A stretch of DNA of 64,000 nucleotides from Prorocentrum cordatum. Its lineage: Eukaryota > Sar > Dinophyceae > Prorocentrales > Prorocentraceae. Position 1 is the first letter of the stretch, and each line of letters opens with the position of its first letter. Position numbers and translations under genes: made by a program. Below are positions 63,804 to 64,000 of the stretch, piece after piece. Location of the stretch: assembly GCA_963575745.1 (NCBI GenBank), contig CAUYUJ010019254.1, positions 117,501 to 181,500 on the forward strand. The letters run 5' to 3'. The notes under the pieces were generated by a model. The model had not been told where the DNA came from and made no database searches. It saw only the letters and a list, made by a program, of their open reading frames with translations.

Positions 63804-64000
63804 TTAACCGTCGTTTGCACCGTTAGCCTCCTCGTCTCTCGCGCCCACCCGACGGCGGAGGGCCTCGAGCCCAGGGAGCAGGGCGTCCCTCTGGTCCTCC
63901 GTCCCAGGCGCCTGCCGGTAGACCGCGCGCTGGCGAGGCCGCTGAGCTGTCAGCAGCCTCTCGCGCTCCACCTCGCTTAGTACGTGGAGCACAGTACCAC
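63804..64000 (-). CDS. Probable terminal exon of an unidentified gene, runs off the edge
   Basis: The minus strand is open from the window edge to TAA at 63806-63804. The peptide includes LHVLSEVERERLLTAQRP, RAVYRQAPGTEDQRDALLPG and LEALRRRVGARDEEANGAND: charged, helical and with C/G-biased third positions, as in the AKR exons. No domain recognised. Whether the exon starts in the window is not known. It lies upstream of the AKR exons on the same strand, but its own stop codon makes it a separate gene. Confidence 0.45.
   Translation of the reverse strand, partial: GTVLHVLSEVERERLLTAQRPRQRAVYRQAPGTEDQRDALLPGLEALRRRVGARDEEANGANDG

Overview
The window looks like nuclear DNA of a eukaryote with a very large, repeat-laden genome, most probably a dinoflagellate (inference). 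The reasons are: no operons or ribosome binding sites; almost no long conventional genes; decayed LINE, Penelope-like and DIRS-like retroelements of types I associate with dinoflagellates; kilobases of triplet microsatellite; and a split gene whose introns begin with GA or GC instead of GT. No rRNA or tRNA gene was recognised.

The one cellular gene I can assemble is on the minus strand: an aldo-keto reductase (AKR) seen as four small exons at 46396-46426, 28447-28491, 26267-26353 and 15455-15561. Their translations join in frame into the expected AKR order. Introns are about 17.9, 2.1 and 10.7 kb, so most of 15-46 kb is intron. The 17.9-kb intron has related inverted repeats just inside both ends.

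Region by region: 0.6-9 kb holds a minus-strand LINE reverse-transcriptase (RT) relic, then a plus-strand Penelope-like element in the order GIY-YIG then RT, split by a repeat element, and a small ORF with one in-frame TAG. 9.5-20.6 kb is mostly microsatellite and minisatellite. 20.6-24.8 kb is a minus-strand LINE and 30.1-36.1 kb a plus-strand LINE of the same general type. 48.2-54.9 kb carries the best-preserved element, a DIRS-like retrotransposon (gag, RT-RNase H, tyrosine recombinase). 56-61 kb has 3' ends of two further minus-strand LINEs, and 61-64 kb is microsatellite with a probable terminal exon of another minus-strand gene at the right edge.

Through this runs a family of 1.0-1.7 kb non-coding elements, about ten copies, all in the same orientation. 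They have common ends (TT-CCCGGAAAGGG at the left; CCCTTTCCGGG plus a 17-nt tail ending CATG-TT at the right) and bodies built from minisatellites. Several lie inside RT genes and several inside each other, which lets pre-insertion sites be reconstructed. I do not recognise this family; with the intron-end inverted repeats it is the most interesting content of the window.
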